This document shows positions 1 to 11,935 of a DNA stretch of 64,000 nt, piece by piece. A program made the translations under genes and the position numbers. The notes beneath the pieces were generated by a model. The model was not told the DNA's origin, made no database searches, and saw nothing but the letters and a program-made list of their open reading frames with translations. Numbering within the stretch: the stretch's first letter is position 1; every line of letters begins with the position of its first letter. The stretch comes from Colius striatus. Lineage: Eukaryota; Chordata; Aves; Coliiformes; Coliidae. Location: contig NC_084761.1 of the NCBI RefSeq assembly GCF_028858725.1, forward strand, positions 24,272,501 to 24,336,500, in the 5' to 3' direction.

Positions 1-734
1 TGCCCCAAAAGCACAAACAAAGGCACCTCAAAATTACACGTGGCTCCAAGAACATAAGACAAATTCATATTGCATTGGTACATCAGTAGAGAAAAGCAAT
101 CCCTATCAGAAAACCCATCTCTAGGCTTCTCATATTAAACACACATTTCTGAAAAAAGTCTGCACAGTTTTACTAATCTTCCACATCAGACAAGAAATCA
201 CTTTCAGCTGGGTAGAGGGCCTAGCCCTTCTCACATACTGTCCATGCAACCCTTTAAACCACAGTTCTCAATGTAGCATAAGATTTATCAGTTGCAGTAT
301 TAAATGGCTTCAGAAGGGAGTTGTCTTCTGTTTATTAGTTAACAAGGTAAACACGGGGTTATGAAAGAAAAAAATGTTTAAATAGAGAAGCTTTGTGCTG
401 CAAGCCCTACTTTCTTCCCTCCCCCACCCTTCATCAGAAAAGACGTGGCAGTGTGAGCTTTAGTTGCTCCAGAAGACAGTAAAGCAGCACTAAATCACCT
501 ATACACTGGCATAGACATATATTTATTTAATATCTAGGTAAAGGAAGACATTTTCACTTTTAGGCAGCTGCAACAGTCAACACCTTTAGCTGTGATAGCA
601 TCCAGGGCAAACAACTTCCTCCAGAGCTTACTCAGTCACTCACATACAGAAAAAAATCCTGCCACGTCAAACTTCCCACAGACAGTATAAACACACAGAG
701 GTTCTGCTGAAGAGAGACAGGATTTCCAACCATA
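1..734. other. non-coding DNA, no gene recognised
   Basis: AT-rich sequence without a supportable ORF, RNA gene or repeat family. It lies on the downstream side of the minus-strand transcript proposed from the CpG island at 1.9 kb, so it is either intron of that gene or sequence beyond its end. Confidence 0.5.
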
Positions 735-902
735 TGCAAAATAATATAAGTTTATTGAACACAGTTCCAGATTCTATTTAACAGAAGGCAAATATATCAA
801 ACACATTATGAAAATAGTTTGGAGGCAACACCCAAAATAGCAGTAGGAGAAACCTATGTTTTTTTAGCAATCAGATTCTAATGAGAGACACACAGATTCA
901 CT
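735..902 (-). other. candidate terminal exon with polyadenylation signal
   Basis: On the minus strand a pyrimidine-rich tract ends in ATTTCTAG at 903-910, a credible 3' splice site, so an exon could begin at 902. An AATAAA hexamer lies on the minus strand at 751-756 and is followed by T/G-rich sequence, so cleavage near 735 is plausible. The segment has no substantial reading frame and would be 3' UTR or part of a non-coding RNA. It is the third element of a possible short minus-strand transcript that starts in the CpG island at 1.9 kb. Acceptors and AATAAA hexamers occur often by chance in AT-rich DNA, so the call rests on the arrangement. It could equally be intron. Confidence 0.18.
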
Positions 903-1034
903 CTAGAAATTGCATGAGAAAGATCAGAGGATCTGCTAAACTAAGATCTTTCCCTGGACTTGGTTACTACAAGTGACACTGCACAGGGTTGTGTGCAATT
1001 TTTTTTCTCACTATCTCTCTTAACACTAACTTAC

Positions 1035-1195
1035 CTTACATCCCACAGCCTGAGGAACAACCCTATACATTTCTCCACAATTTAATTTACTGCTATTACA
1101 GAACAGGTTATCATCCCCCCACCCCCACTCCACGGGCTGCTGTACCTGTGCAATACTCCACTGCACCGATATCTCTGTGAAGATGTCAGATTCAA
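1035..1195 (-). other. candidate internal exon of a minus-strand transcript
   Basis: Read on the minus strand, a T/C-rich tract (CTGTTGTCTTATTTTTACAT) leads to an AG at 1196-1197. At the other end is GTAAG|GTAAGT, with the exon ending at 1035 and GT at 1033-1034, a near-perfect donor. A second usable donor, CACAG|GTACAG, ends a shorter form at 1146. One frame is open across the whole 161 bp and reads ESDIFTEISVQWSIAQ before the inner donor. I do not recognise it. The frame does not join cleanly to the strongest donor of the upstream CpG exon, because that junction creates TGA. The exon would therefore be 5' UTR, non-coding, or spliced from another first exon. Good splice sites are seen; use as an exon is inferred. 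Confidence 0.3.
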
Positions 1196-1685
1196 CTATG
1201 TGCATGTAAAAATAAGACAACAGAGGTATTAAGACTATATTTCTTCCAAGACACTGTGCGTGGTGGCTCCAGGAAGAGGTGCTGTCCCTCTCCAAGGCAT
1301 GGGGCAATCTCCATTTGTCAAACTGTCTTTGGCGTGTGTGCCTGTATCCACACTGAGATACATACAGCATGGAATATAGCTACACACATCACATTTCGTA
1401 TTGCCCCTCTAATACCACCTTTGGGAATAAGCTATGAAAGCATACGCTTAAATTTACTCTAATTCAGCGCAAAACCTGCAATGTATTAACATCTCTACCC
1501 TCAATAACTAAGACTCTTTGAGTCACTCTTAACACCGCAACAGGTCTCGCTAGCGGTGGTGCCGCTGGGCGCAGGACACGCCTGGCTGTACCTGCAGCGG
1601 CAAGGGGCCCACAACCGCCGCTCGCCGCCCGTCCAGCTGCCACCCCTCATGGCGGTCCCCGACCCCGCCGCTGCTGCTCCCCGTG

Positions 1686-1700
1686 CCCTGCCCTGCCCTG
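1686..1700. repeat. short CCCTG tandem repeat
   Basis: Three tandem CCCTG units followed by a C run lie inside the CpG island, on the transcribed side of the donor that ends at 1757. It is too short to classify further. Confidence 0.6.
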
Positions 1701-1890
1701 CCCCCGCCGCCTGTGGCGCCCGGCCCGGCGCGCGACGAGACCGTTAGGATTATTACCTGTGGGCCGCGCGCAGCCCCCCGCCTGCCCGCGCGCGCCGCCG
1801 CTCGGGGACACTCACTCGCCCAACTGCCACGTCTGAGGCTGCTCGCGCGCGTCGCCGCTTCTGCTGCCCCGGCCGGGAGCGCGCCCGGCA

Positions 1891-1900
1891 GCGCATGCGC
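1891..1900. promoter_or_regulatory. NRF1 binding site (perfect palindrome)
   Basis: The sequence GCGCATGCGC is the consensus palindrome for nuclear respiratory factor 1, which activates many CpG-island housekeeping promoters and normally binds close to the start site. It sits in the densest part of the CpG island, about 75-145 bp upstream of the two minus-strand donors, which suggests the transcription start lies nearby. The motif is seen directly; occupancy is inferred. Confidence 0.65.
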
Positions 1901-2090
1901 GCTGTGGGCCGCGACGCCGTGCCCTCAGCGGCTGCCCGCGGCGAGCTGACCGCCCCGCCGAAGGGCAGCCCGGAACCGTAAAGGGCTCAGGAAACAGCTG
2001 GCAGTGGGGACCGCGCGGCCGAAGCAGCGTCCCGGAGGGAAAGGGACGGAGCAGACTGGTCAGATCAACTGACCGACCCGCGTAGTACAT

Positions 2091-5000
2091 GCAGCTGACA
2101 ACTGTTACGATCAGTTCATCTTTACTTTTATATTAGGGCAGATTCATCTTTAAATGTCCTAAAAGTACACATTTTATCACGTGCTTTCAAACCACATTTT
2201 ATTTTTAATCACTGGCAATGTATACATATGTAAAACTACCCCACCTGAATATGTAGAGTGAAATACGACACAGGCACTTTACCTGTTTGCATACTCTGGT
2301 TTTAGTTACTGCTCAAGTGCATTTAAGAATACTGCCTTGGTTACAGGATAGAGTCAATGTTTTTCTAATTAACAAAGTAGAAACATAGAAGTAACATGAG
2401 AAAGCTGTATTGGTAGAGTGATGGCTCTTCCTAGTTAAAAAAAACAACCCAATCATCGTGGGGTTAAAGTAAAAAAAAAAAAAGTGGTAGAGGATTAGCA
2501 TCAAGAAAAAAGTCATCACTCTGACACACCTGTAATTCATATGCATCTGGAATTCCATCTTCAGAGGCTTTCTTATCCTTTTGAGTGTCTGTTCTACAGC
2601 CTTAGTACAGCTTTTGAAAACAGTGAACAGTTTTATATGGTGCTAAATCTCAATACTGGCTACCTCAGACAAGATTGTCAAAAGCATTAATTCCTATACA
2701 AAATAATTCTGAAAAAAGTCCAACTGCCTTTGAAAAAGACGTCAAAATGAAGGTACACGGGGGCATCCTTCACATGAAAGACTTGCAAGAAGTCTCAGCA
2801 AGCAATACAAAGTGGCAAGAAAAGGTCACGGCCTGTCTTCATTCTTCCTATCCAGAGCTGGATTGACCACTGACTGGTTTCCTACATGTTATTGGAGCCA
2901 ATACTGTTGGATGTGTCAGAGAAAAACTAAAACCTTTCAAATCTCCCACAACTGTTTATTCAGAATGAAAAATTTAGTCCACAAGGTGCAAAGCATTAGT
3001 TAAACTGGATGTGGTTTTGGCTGCAGAGTATCAGTGACTCATTCCTAAACAGGATGCAAACCAATGCCTTTCATCATTGCTGTTCTGTTGTTTCATTTGT
3101 TGTCCCTGTCTTTTGCTGGTTATATGGACACATAGAATCACCTTCACTTATGAAAAGATCTTTAGAAATACCATACCACTAAAGAAAATGTCGACTTTGA
3201 GACTGGAAATTCACAACTTTGTTGTGGAGAGGTGGGTCACTGTCCCAGCGGTCCTGTGGTGCCTAGTTCATAGCTATTAACAGTAAGCAGCTGGGGATAA
3301 TTCAGCACTGAAGAACCTTGCACTTGGCTGCTGAATACTTACTATCAGATTTCTTCCTCCTGAAATCAGCTCTAGTGAAACCGAAAGATGAGATCAGCAA
3401 AAGATAGCAAGGAGAAGCTACGGCATCGTGGGTTTTTCCCTTGTTTCAAGCCTGCTCTGGAAATGGATCTTACCTCTTTTTCCAAGGATGCAGTCTTGCT
3501 TTCATTGTCCTTTAGCCTGGAATAGTGAGACAAAGGACACTGAGCAGGTCACATTCTGAAGCTACAAATAGTATTTATCCAACGTTTCCACCTATAACAT
3601 TAAAAGTAATTTGAGGTTTTCAATTTCAGAAATGTGGAAACATCATTAAAGATTTAAGTGCATTCCTGGTCTTAAAGTAATTTCTTAAAAATGAGATTAC
3701 AGGATTGTTAAACTGATGTCACTTCATTTTAATGAAATCATTTTAATTGAACTGTATGATGAAATCTGAGAATCAGACTAGTTTCTTCTCTACCATCATC
3801 CATAATGAAGATCTTGTAAGTTAGTCTGCCTTCCTTAACAATCAGCTTATCCTGAAGTTGTACCTATGAGATGCTGCTGAAAAGTAATGTGATGTCACAT
3901 ATTTCAGACCTAATTTGGAGTTAGTACTGGTGAAGTAAATTGTCTAAATCTGTATGCTTTTTTTCATCTATATTAAAAAATACCTAATCCCCTGCCTCTA
4001 AAATTTTTTAGAAGCACTTTTAAGGTTCTCACTATAATTTTTTGTTAGTTCTGAAACAGAGTGAACAGTCATCCATCACCTTAGGAGATGATTGGATACG
4101 GAAACAGTATAGACTCTGTAGAAGGCTAATTCAAGTATTTCAGAGACCAAGAGAATAATATTGTTAATGTTAATGTTATTATTAATCTTTTCCCTGATAT
4201 TACTACTGAAGATCTATAAAAGCCCCTAAGGGACAAACTGTGCAGAACTTCGTGTCTCTATCTCATGGCCCATTGCATTAAGACAATGTGATTTCAGGAA
4301 ACCTAAATTCTAACCCAACCCTTTCATGTAGAGTGTGTCCTTAAAATACGGACTTAGCACAAGCTACTAGGAGGAACCAGAACACCATGATATATTTGCA
4401 CTACAGGCATGTATTCCTCATGATGATAGCTACAGTACAGCTTTTGTAGCAGTTAACATTGATTGTGTTAACACATATCTGTGATGTTATCTGCAGGTCA
4501 ATGACATATGAATTCTTTTAAAAATCAAAATTTATTTAAAACCATTCTCTAGGGGAAGATGTGGGTGGTATTGTTTATGTTCCTTAAATAAAAGACTACT
4601 TCATCACAAGGAATAGTTCATAAAACTCCAAAGATTCTCTATTTTAAAGTTTAATTTCATTTGTATGTCCTGAAAACAAAGCAATAGGTTTCTCTCTTGC
4701 ACAAAATCAGAAGCTGTTTTCATAAAAAGATTACTTTCTTTTCCTATCTTGCTTACATATGATCACTAGAATGTTCTCTACTGTTTTGTCTATTGTATAA
4801 TTAAGATCATAGAAAACAGTTTACAGGTTAGTGTAAAGCACTTTACAAGCAAAATAGAAATTCTTATTTACAAAGTCTGTATTTGTTTGAAATGAAAGCA
4901 AAGACTCTGGTAAAAAAAGAAGCAAATTTGGAAGTGATTACATTTTTCTGAAAAATAGTATGTCTGTGAGGTCAGATTAAAAATGCCAAATGAAGAAAAG

Positions 5001-6967
5001 GAAAGATGTAATATTTCAGGAAACAATGCCAATAAGAAGAAATGCATCAATGCTGTGAGTCAGTTACATGTCTGATTAAAAAAAAAAAGCATAATAGAAA
5101 CATAAATAAGGGTGCAGCAGAAGTGAATACTGATATTTTGATTAAACAATTTCAATGGCAACTAGAAAATACACCTTTAAGCACTGCTCTATGTAAAATG
5201 AAAACACAGACAGCAAGGAGTTTTCAGAATATTGGGCTGATATAAATGGTGTTATTCAGAGAAAATAATAAAGCAATGTTAAAATCTTGTGCATACACGT
5301 ATTGCCATATATATTTTCTCTTAAGGATCTGGAATTAATAGATACTTCATACAGTGACTGTCCACTGTCACCTGCTTAGTCCAGTTTCAGTTCAGGCATC
5401 TGTCACAATAAAGCAAGAAAAATTCCTTCCCATTCTTTTCAGGGGGGCAAGATCAGACACTAATTGAGTAGGCAGTGAGTCAAGAATACCCAGAACCAAA
5501 ATTGGGCCTGGCCAGTCAGCAAGGCCACAATTAGGGATTGCTGGGCGTAGTGATCATGCAAGTAATTCTCCCTTTCCCCTCCTGCTAAGTACTGACATCC
5601 AGCTCCGCAGTGATGGTAAAGGCTGCTCTATCTTTCAGACTGTATTCATCACACCATACACAAGGAGGTCCGGGCCCTTATGCTCATTGAAGTTTCCAAA
5701 GTATTTCTAGATGAGGAGTGTAAAGACAGTTCAAATTGATAAGCTTATATTCTGTCTTTCTGAAATCATCTGCAAATTCTTTTAGACCAAATATTACTCT
5801 CTATTCCCTGCTGTGAACTGGGACATTTGGTTGCATTTGTACAGTTGCTGGTAATGCTGGCATATTTGCAAAGTAAAAATTATATACTTAGGGAAGAAAA
5901 ACAATGTGCAAGTGGAAGAGTATTTAATGCTGATTTTTGCCTAGGAAAGACTCTGGGTCTTGTGAAAAAGGCACTTGCCTTAAAGCCAAGGTCCTAATTT
6001 CTTGTTCACTATTAGCTAAAACCAGTTTCTTTTCCTGAAATTCAGTAAAACAGAAATGGTTAAAAAATGCCATATTCAAGTCATATATTACAAAAGCATA
6101 GGTGCTTTAGAAAACTGACTTTGGCTGTTTTCTTTAAAAAGGCTTTCTGGCTAGTTCAAGCCTCTGGATTTTTCAGTATCTGCAAACCATGAGGCTCCTC
6201 TACTCATTCTCACTGATGGTTGCTATTCTGGTTTTCTAATGAAATCAACATTCTGGCAACTCGACCTAGAACACTTACAGAAGATAGATGCAGTGTACTG
6301 AGAAAACTGCTGTGATGTTTCAGTTGGGGAATTTCAATTATCTTTAAAAACTAATTTAATACTATCTAAGATATATGAGAGTGGAAGATTGCACTACCAA
6401 TTCTTAAAGAAAAAAGAACCCAAGACTTGATTACCCTCATATAACTGCTATATAACCAACTGTAACAAAAAAAAAAAACAAAGATGAGAACTTCTTATAA
6501 TCTGGTGAATAATGTATGATATATAAAGTACTGTGAATAAATATTAAACTATCGGTCTGAGAAAGGACAGCAGAAAGTTATATGATCCTTTTTCTTGCTG
6601 AATGTATGGAATTTCTCAAACTGAGATATATTTGACTTTTATAGTCAAAAGCATGTGAAGTAGCTTTAGTCTCATTGGCTTTCATTTTACATTTCCTGTT
6701 CATGCCCAAAATTTGTGACGTTAGTGCAGTCAAATAAGCTTACTATCATTAAAAAAAAGTAGCTCTTTGAATTAACTCTTCATAGCAAACTATCTACTTG
6801 ATTGTTTTGCTCAGCTTTCTCATTGGAAGACATAGGATCAATTTACAGGGTCTGTTTTCTGTTTGTCTAGTTACTAACACAGTTGTATTTCAGCCAGTGC
6901 TAGTGATCATTCAGCACTCTGGCCATATAATCCTACTGTTAGTAAGTCATATTTGTATACTGCAACT
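2091..6967. other. non-coding DNA, no gene recognised
   Basis: AT-rich sequence with only short ORFs of random appearance. I see no RNA gene, no CR1 and no clear tandem repeat. The segment at about 5340-5700 is somewhat less AT-rich but contains no frame or motif I can name. It lies upstream of the minus-strand promoter at 1.9 kb and so may contain distal regulatory DNA. Confidence 0.5.
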
Positions 6968-8275
6968 GACAGAATCACAGAATCACGGAATCTCAAGGGC
7001 TGGAAGGAAACTTGAAAGGCCATCTAGTCCAACCCTGCTGCTAGAGCAGGACCACCTAGAGTAGTTCACACAGGAACTCATCCAGGTGGGTTTTGAATGT
7101 CCCTGGAGAAGGAGACTCACCAGCCCATCTGGGCAGCCTGTTCCAGTGCTCGGTCACCCTCACAGTGAAGAAATTCTCCCCTGCATTTATTTGGAACCTC
7201 TTATGTTCCAGTTTGTACTTGTTGCCTCATGTCCTGTCATTGGACATCACAGAGTCTGGCTCCATCCTCCTGACACCCGCCCTTTACATATTTTGTAAAC
7301 ATTAATGAGACTACCCTTCGGTCTGCTCTTCTCCAAGCTGAAGAGCCCCAGCTCCCTCAGCCTTTCATCATAAGAAAGATTATCTTGGTGGCCCTGCGCT
7401 GAACTCTCTCCAGCAGCTCCCTGTCCTTCTTGAACTGAGGGGCCCAGAACTGGACACAAGATTCCAGATGTGGTCTCATGAGGGCAGAGTAGAGGGGGAG
7501 GAGAACCTCTCTTGACCTACTGCCCACAGCCCTTCTAATACATCCCAGGATGCCATAGGCTTTCTTGGCCATGAGGGCACATGGCTGGCTCATGCTCATC
7601 CTGCTGTCTACCAGGACTCACAGGTCCCTTTCTCCTGTGCTACTCTCTAAGAGTTCATTCCCCGACTTGTACTGGTACATGGGGTTATTCTTTCCCAGAT
7701 GCAAGTCTCTACACTTGCCCTTGTTGAATTTCATTAGATTTCTCCTGCCCAACTCTCCAGCCTGTCCAGGTCTCACTGAATGGCAGCACAGCCTTCTGGT
7801 GTGTCAGCCACTCCCTCCAGTTTAGTATTGTCAGCAAACTTGCTGACAGTGACCTCTGTTCCCTCATCAACGTCATTAATGAATATATTGAACAGTACTG
7901 GTCCCGGCACTGACCCCTGAGGGATTCCACTAAATACAGGCCTCCAACTAGATCCTGCCCCATTGATTACAACTCTCTGCCTTCTTTCCTTCAGCCAGTT
8001 AACAATCCACCTCACTACCTCATCATCCAGCCTACATCTTCTCAGTTTTGCTGTGAGGATGCTGTGGGAGAACATTTCAAATGCTTTACTGAAATCAAGA
8101 GAAGCCACATCCACTGCACTAATACCATGTCTCCACCTGGTTATGTCTTCATAACAGGCTCTCAGGTTGGTCAAACATGACTTCCCTTTGGTTAAACCAT
8201 GTTGACTGCTCCCAATGATCCTCTTGTCCTTTAAATGCCTGGAAACAGATAGGATATTATTTCTTTTCTTTGATC
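6968..8275 (-). mobile_element. CR1 LINE, 5'-truncated, about 1.3 kb
   Basis: The plus strand begins with repeated AGAATCAC units followed by the complement of the CR1 3' end (tccaaccctgctgctagagc...), so the element runs on the minus strand with its 3' terminus at 6968. It covers the second half of ORF2 and the 3' UTR. Reverse-transcriptase blocks are readable at 8174-7773: a DFSKAF block (motif A), the [14 protein letters not shown] block (motif B) and FADNTKL (motif C). The downstream ORF2 segment with [11 protein letters not shown] is in another frame at 7599-7357. The frames are broken by indels and stops, and the usual FADD is FADN, so the element is dead. It shares diagnostic sequence with the copies at 27.1 and 30.9 kb (ctcattaatgtttacaaat on the coding strand), which suggests one subfamily. 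Confidence 0.95.
7247..8174 (-). pseudogene. CR1 ORF2 reverse-transcriptase remnant
   Basis: This is the coding remnant of the CR1 at 6968-8275. In the intact element ORF2 encodes an endonuclease and reverse transcriptase that copy the RNA at a nicked target. Only the C-terminal half is here: RT motifs A, B and C at 8174-7773, then the post-RT region around 7599-7357 and 7459-7247 in shifted frames. The endonuclease and the N-terminal RT are missing through 5' truncation. One catalytic aspartate of the FADD box is replaced (FADN), and at least two frame changes interrupt the protein. No function is expected. Confidence 0.9.
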
Positions 8276-10619
8276 AGTTGATATCATCAGCAGGGTGCTT
8301 TCAGACTACCTGTGCTTCCAAATTGCCTGGCCCATGCAAAGGAGTGGCCCATCCTGTTGTAGTGTGCAGCTGGGACACGGTGCAGCCACATATGCACACT
8401 TTTTTAAAGCCTTCTCAAAAGACTTTGAGAGTCCAGAAAGAAAAAGAATTACTTCAGCCAGTAGTTCAAGAAGGCATTCCTGGATATCTGGAACTGGCTG
8501 TGGTAGGAACAGGTAGGACAAACACCAAAGAATCATCAGAATTCGCTTCTCCAAACTCACATCTCTTTGCTCAAGTTATCTGTACATTTTTACTCACTGT
8601 ATTTAATGGTAACAGGTCTTTGGTTACAAAGGGCTTGTGATATGTTGCCACCTAGGCGTAAGCTTAGAGACCAGATCTTCATTAATCTATGTCCTGGCAT
8701 GATGAATTGCAGAGTTACAGGGGAACTCTCTGTGCATGAATTTCTATTTATTTCCTTATCAATCAGTAATGCTCAAGGATATCAACTTTCTGTGTTTTGG
8801 AGGAAAGTGGCTTCTTTCACCTGTTTTGGGGGGGCTTTTTTTTCCCCAGTAGATCCTAAAAACGCAATGATAAAGCATCTAGGATGGCTCCCACTAACTT
8901 AAGTGCTGAGAAATACCTTCCTGATATTGGCATAGAAAATTTCACATTTTCACCTGACTTACTTTTTAGTGAACTGTAGATAAATGCTGGGAGCATGATC
9001 TAACACACACACACACACCTGTCAAATAACAATGTATAACCCTTTGTATTTCCACTTAGAGAACAAATGATCTCAAGTTCTAAAACAGGATTGGATTTAT
9101 GTTTCTGACAAAGTGGTTCCTCACACCAGAGTCAGATTCAGTACATTCCTCTGCTTCTTCCACTACATCTCACTTGCCAGTCTTGAAGTCTGGGAAAAAA
9201 TCCCAAAGCAGGACTAGTTCTAAAATCCCATCCCCTCTCACAGTACCTAGCCTTAAAATAATACACATTAGAGATTAAAATTTAAAGCCTTTACTTTTAC
9301 TGGTGAGGAACTGCTCATGCTTCTTACGAGTGTGGACAGAGCTTTCCCATCTGGCCTTAGAGGTCGCTTATAATCATCTGTGACATGTATTTTAAATTCT
9401 TTTCAGTAAGAACTTGGTATTACTGGTTTTTAGCACCTTTACCACTCCATGTCTGTACTTTCAGTCAGCAAACCCTCTTTAACTGGCAGTGCACTTCAAA
9501 GTTTATCACGTAAGCAAAACACATGGATTCTATTAATTTCTCTTGTTGGACAAGAGAAATTTGTTGGGAAAAAATGAAGAGCAATCAGCTTTAATGAATG
9601 TTAGCTGGAGTTGTGCATTTGAACCTTCCATCAATATATTTCATTCACTTTGTCATTTTATAGTTTTTTTTTTAAAATTAAATTGTTTCCAGGTGTGTCT
9701 GTTTCTTGTTGCTTTTACAGTCAGGGGAACAAAAATTAAGGGTAGCAATTAAGCAGAAATGTATTTTTTGACTTCTCTAAGATTTGGGGAAAACAATGTT
9801 TAGCTTTGACTTTAAAATTTGCTTTTAACACATGCAACTACTGAGTTGTACTACTGCAAAACAAGCTATGTTACTAGGCAATGACTTGGGACAATAACAT
9901 ATGCTGTGTTGCCTTACATTATCCTGCTTGCAGAAGCCACTTTCAAAAATTTGAAGGCATTGAGACTGTGTGTCATGTTTTCTTCAGTGGCATGGCTGTT
10001 ATTTTACCTTTTCTTCCATTAAACTAGATATAATATATTTACAAGTGGCTTTTTTCATCTTAATAATAACAAATAAAAACACAGTTGATTTTTTTCCCTC
10101 CTTTTTTCCCCCTTGCTGATTCTGCCATTGAGTTAAATCATATCCTACAATAAATTGCATAGTTTATTAAATTGTTTACAGATGATACAGTTATAATCCA
10201 CTAGAAAGCTGTTAAAATAGGCATCCTGAGGGAAATAGCTTATGTTGATTTTAATGTAAGATATCAGAAGAGAAAAGAAAACGAAATGCATAAAAAGGAG
10301 GAAATCGGACCATCTGGGTATTTGCAGCAGTAAAATGCTGCCTATAAATTAGAGATTATGATATCCCCTTTCCCTCTCTCTTCCTCATTACTAAGGAATG
10401 GATGGAAAAGTTTACATTTTTAAAGAATCCACAGACTCAGGATACTATTGTAGGAAAATGTATGTGAAATGACAGCTATTCCTTTATTGCTGAATGGAAG
10501 ACTAAAATATGCTACAAAACTACTTGATTTAAAACAGATTTTAGATAGATCCACTTACAGTAAAACTGTTCAGAATCATAAACAATTACTAAAATAAGAA
10601 AACAAAATATATGGACAAG
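8276..10619. other. non-coding DNA with a short AC microsatellite
   Basis: No gene recognised. The ORF of 141 codons at 8215-8640 starts inside the CR1 and runs into flanking DNA with no recognisable domain. An (AC)8 microsatellite is the only clear repeat. Confidence 0.5.
9003..9018. repeat. (AC)8 microsatellite
   Basis: Eight uninterrupted AC dinucleotides. This is the only dinucleotide run of note in the window and is short enough to be only weakly polymorphic. Confidence 0.9.
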
Positions 10620-11935
10620 TGACAGTAGCTGAGGCAAATAAAATTAAGAAGTCATCAACAAGACCACAGAGAGCTTTAAAGGAACTCAAGACTAAAATAA
10701 CTGACTTTTGCTGAAAACTGTTACCTGATATTAGAGATACCATTGTTTAACGAAAGTGTTCCAAGAGAGATTCAGAAAACAACAAGCCTGCCAGCCTGAC
10801 ATTTATACAAAACAAATAGGTGGAAACTATAATACAGAACAGTGGACATCTGGATAAATATGGCTTATCTGGGAAGAGTTAAAAAGGTTTTCATAAAAGC
10901 AAGTCCTGCCTCACAAACATAAGGCAGTCCTTTGAGGGGATCAAAAAACACGTGGATAAGGGTGATCTGATGGATCTTGGATTTACAAAAGGCTTTCAAC
11001 AAATTCCTTCGCCAAAGGCTTTTAAGCAAACTAAGCAACCATACCATAACATGGCTTAGAAGTATAAGGTGATACACACTGGGGAAGAAAACTTTAATTC
11101 ACATATAAAACAATGAGCTTTGAACTGACCGTCATCTGATAAGATTTTAAGATTTTAAAAGGCAAGTCCATGAAAATATCAGCTCAACAGTATCTTAAAA
11201 AGGAAATCAGGTGTTAGCAATGTTTGAGTTGGCAACTGGAGAACAAAATAGATGATATCATCATGCTATTGTATAAATCCCCACTTTGTCTACAGTTTGA
11301 AGAGTGTAGGGTGTTCCAGGCATGCATCTCAAAAAGGACATAGAACTATAGAGGATATAGAGAAAGGCAACAAGGATAATGAAGGGTATGAGAGAGCTTC
11401 TGTATAAAGAATGACTAACTATTCTATTCTTCTCCTCTTGAAAAAGGTGACTGAGATAGATATGCAGGAGGTCTACAAAAGTGCCTGGAAAGTGTGGCTG
11501 GGGATTGCTTGGTCACAGTGCCCTCTGATCCAAGAAAAAGAGAACACTAATGAATTTGTAGGATCCAAGTTCAAAGAAGAAAAGGTGATTCTTTACGTCA
11601 CCATGTAGTTAGGGATTATCTCCTACAATAAGCTATAGATATTAGAAGTTATGTAGACTTAAGAGGAAACCACCTGGAAAAGTTCATGGAAGACAAATTT
11701 GTAACTGTTACTAACTACAGAGGACCTACAATCTGCTGAGGTAGCATTTGAGCTGAAGTTACCAGAAGTCACCTGAGGAATGTAGTGTGCTTTTCCCATG
11801 TTCTTATTTGTTCTTATTTCCATGTTCTAGAAATATTTTTCCTAAGCAACCATTTTCCACCTGCTATCAAAGACAACATTTTAGGATAGATGGCCTCACT
11901 TTGGTCTAAGTATGGCTATTCTATTCTTAGCTTAT
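10620..11935 (+). mobile_element. ancient CR1/L3-like LINE remnant
   Basis: Heavily decayed, but several blocks line up in order with the old amniote CR1/L3 type of LINE rather than with the young avian CR1s. They are a region at about 10790-10915 (cagcctgaca ... tcctgcctcacaaa), a motif A equivalent at about 10955-11030 (gataagggtgatctgatgg, then ggctttcaac), and a 3' ORF2 block at 11330-11480 (agagaaaggcaacaaggata ... caggaggtctacaaaag). A 3'-terminal block follows at 11885-11930 (tagatggcctcactttggtc ... tatggctattct). Every block carries many substitutions and small indels, and no frame is open. The left boundary is approximate, since similarity fades before 10620. Identification is by pattern memory, not alignment. 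Confidence 0.7.

Larger units (their letters stand above)
1546..2090 (-). promoter_or_regulatory. CpG island promoter with minus-strand first exon
   Basis: Base composition changes abruptly from AT-rich to strongly GC-rich with many CpGs, densest at 1700-1960, the hallmark of a vertebrate CpG-island promoter. Two 5' splice donors are visible on the minus strand: CACAG|GTAATA (exon end 1757) and GGCGA|GTGAGT (exon end 1816). I saw no comparable donor on the plus strand inside the island. Transcription to the left is therefore favoured, starting roughly at 1900-2060 near the NRF1 palindrome. ORFs on both strands here are arginine, alanine and proline rich, as expected of random GC-rich sequence, and are not called as protein. 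Minisatellite-like CCCTG repeats sit at 1686-1700. A bidirectional promoter cannot be excluded. Confidence 0.75.

Noticed and set aside
1812..2090. 92-codon minus-strand ORF in the first CpG island
   Set aside because: Composition is that of translated CpG-rich DNA, and its start codon lies in sequence likely upstream of transcription.
8215..8640. ORF of 141 codons on the plus strand
   Set aside because: It starts inside the antisense of a CR1 element and runs into AT-rich flank. No domain, no supporting splice structure, and amino-acid content looks random.
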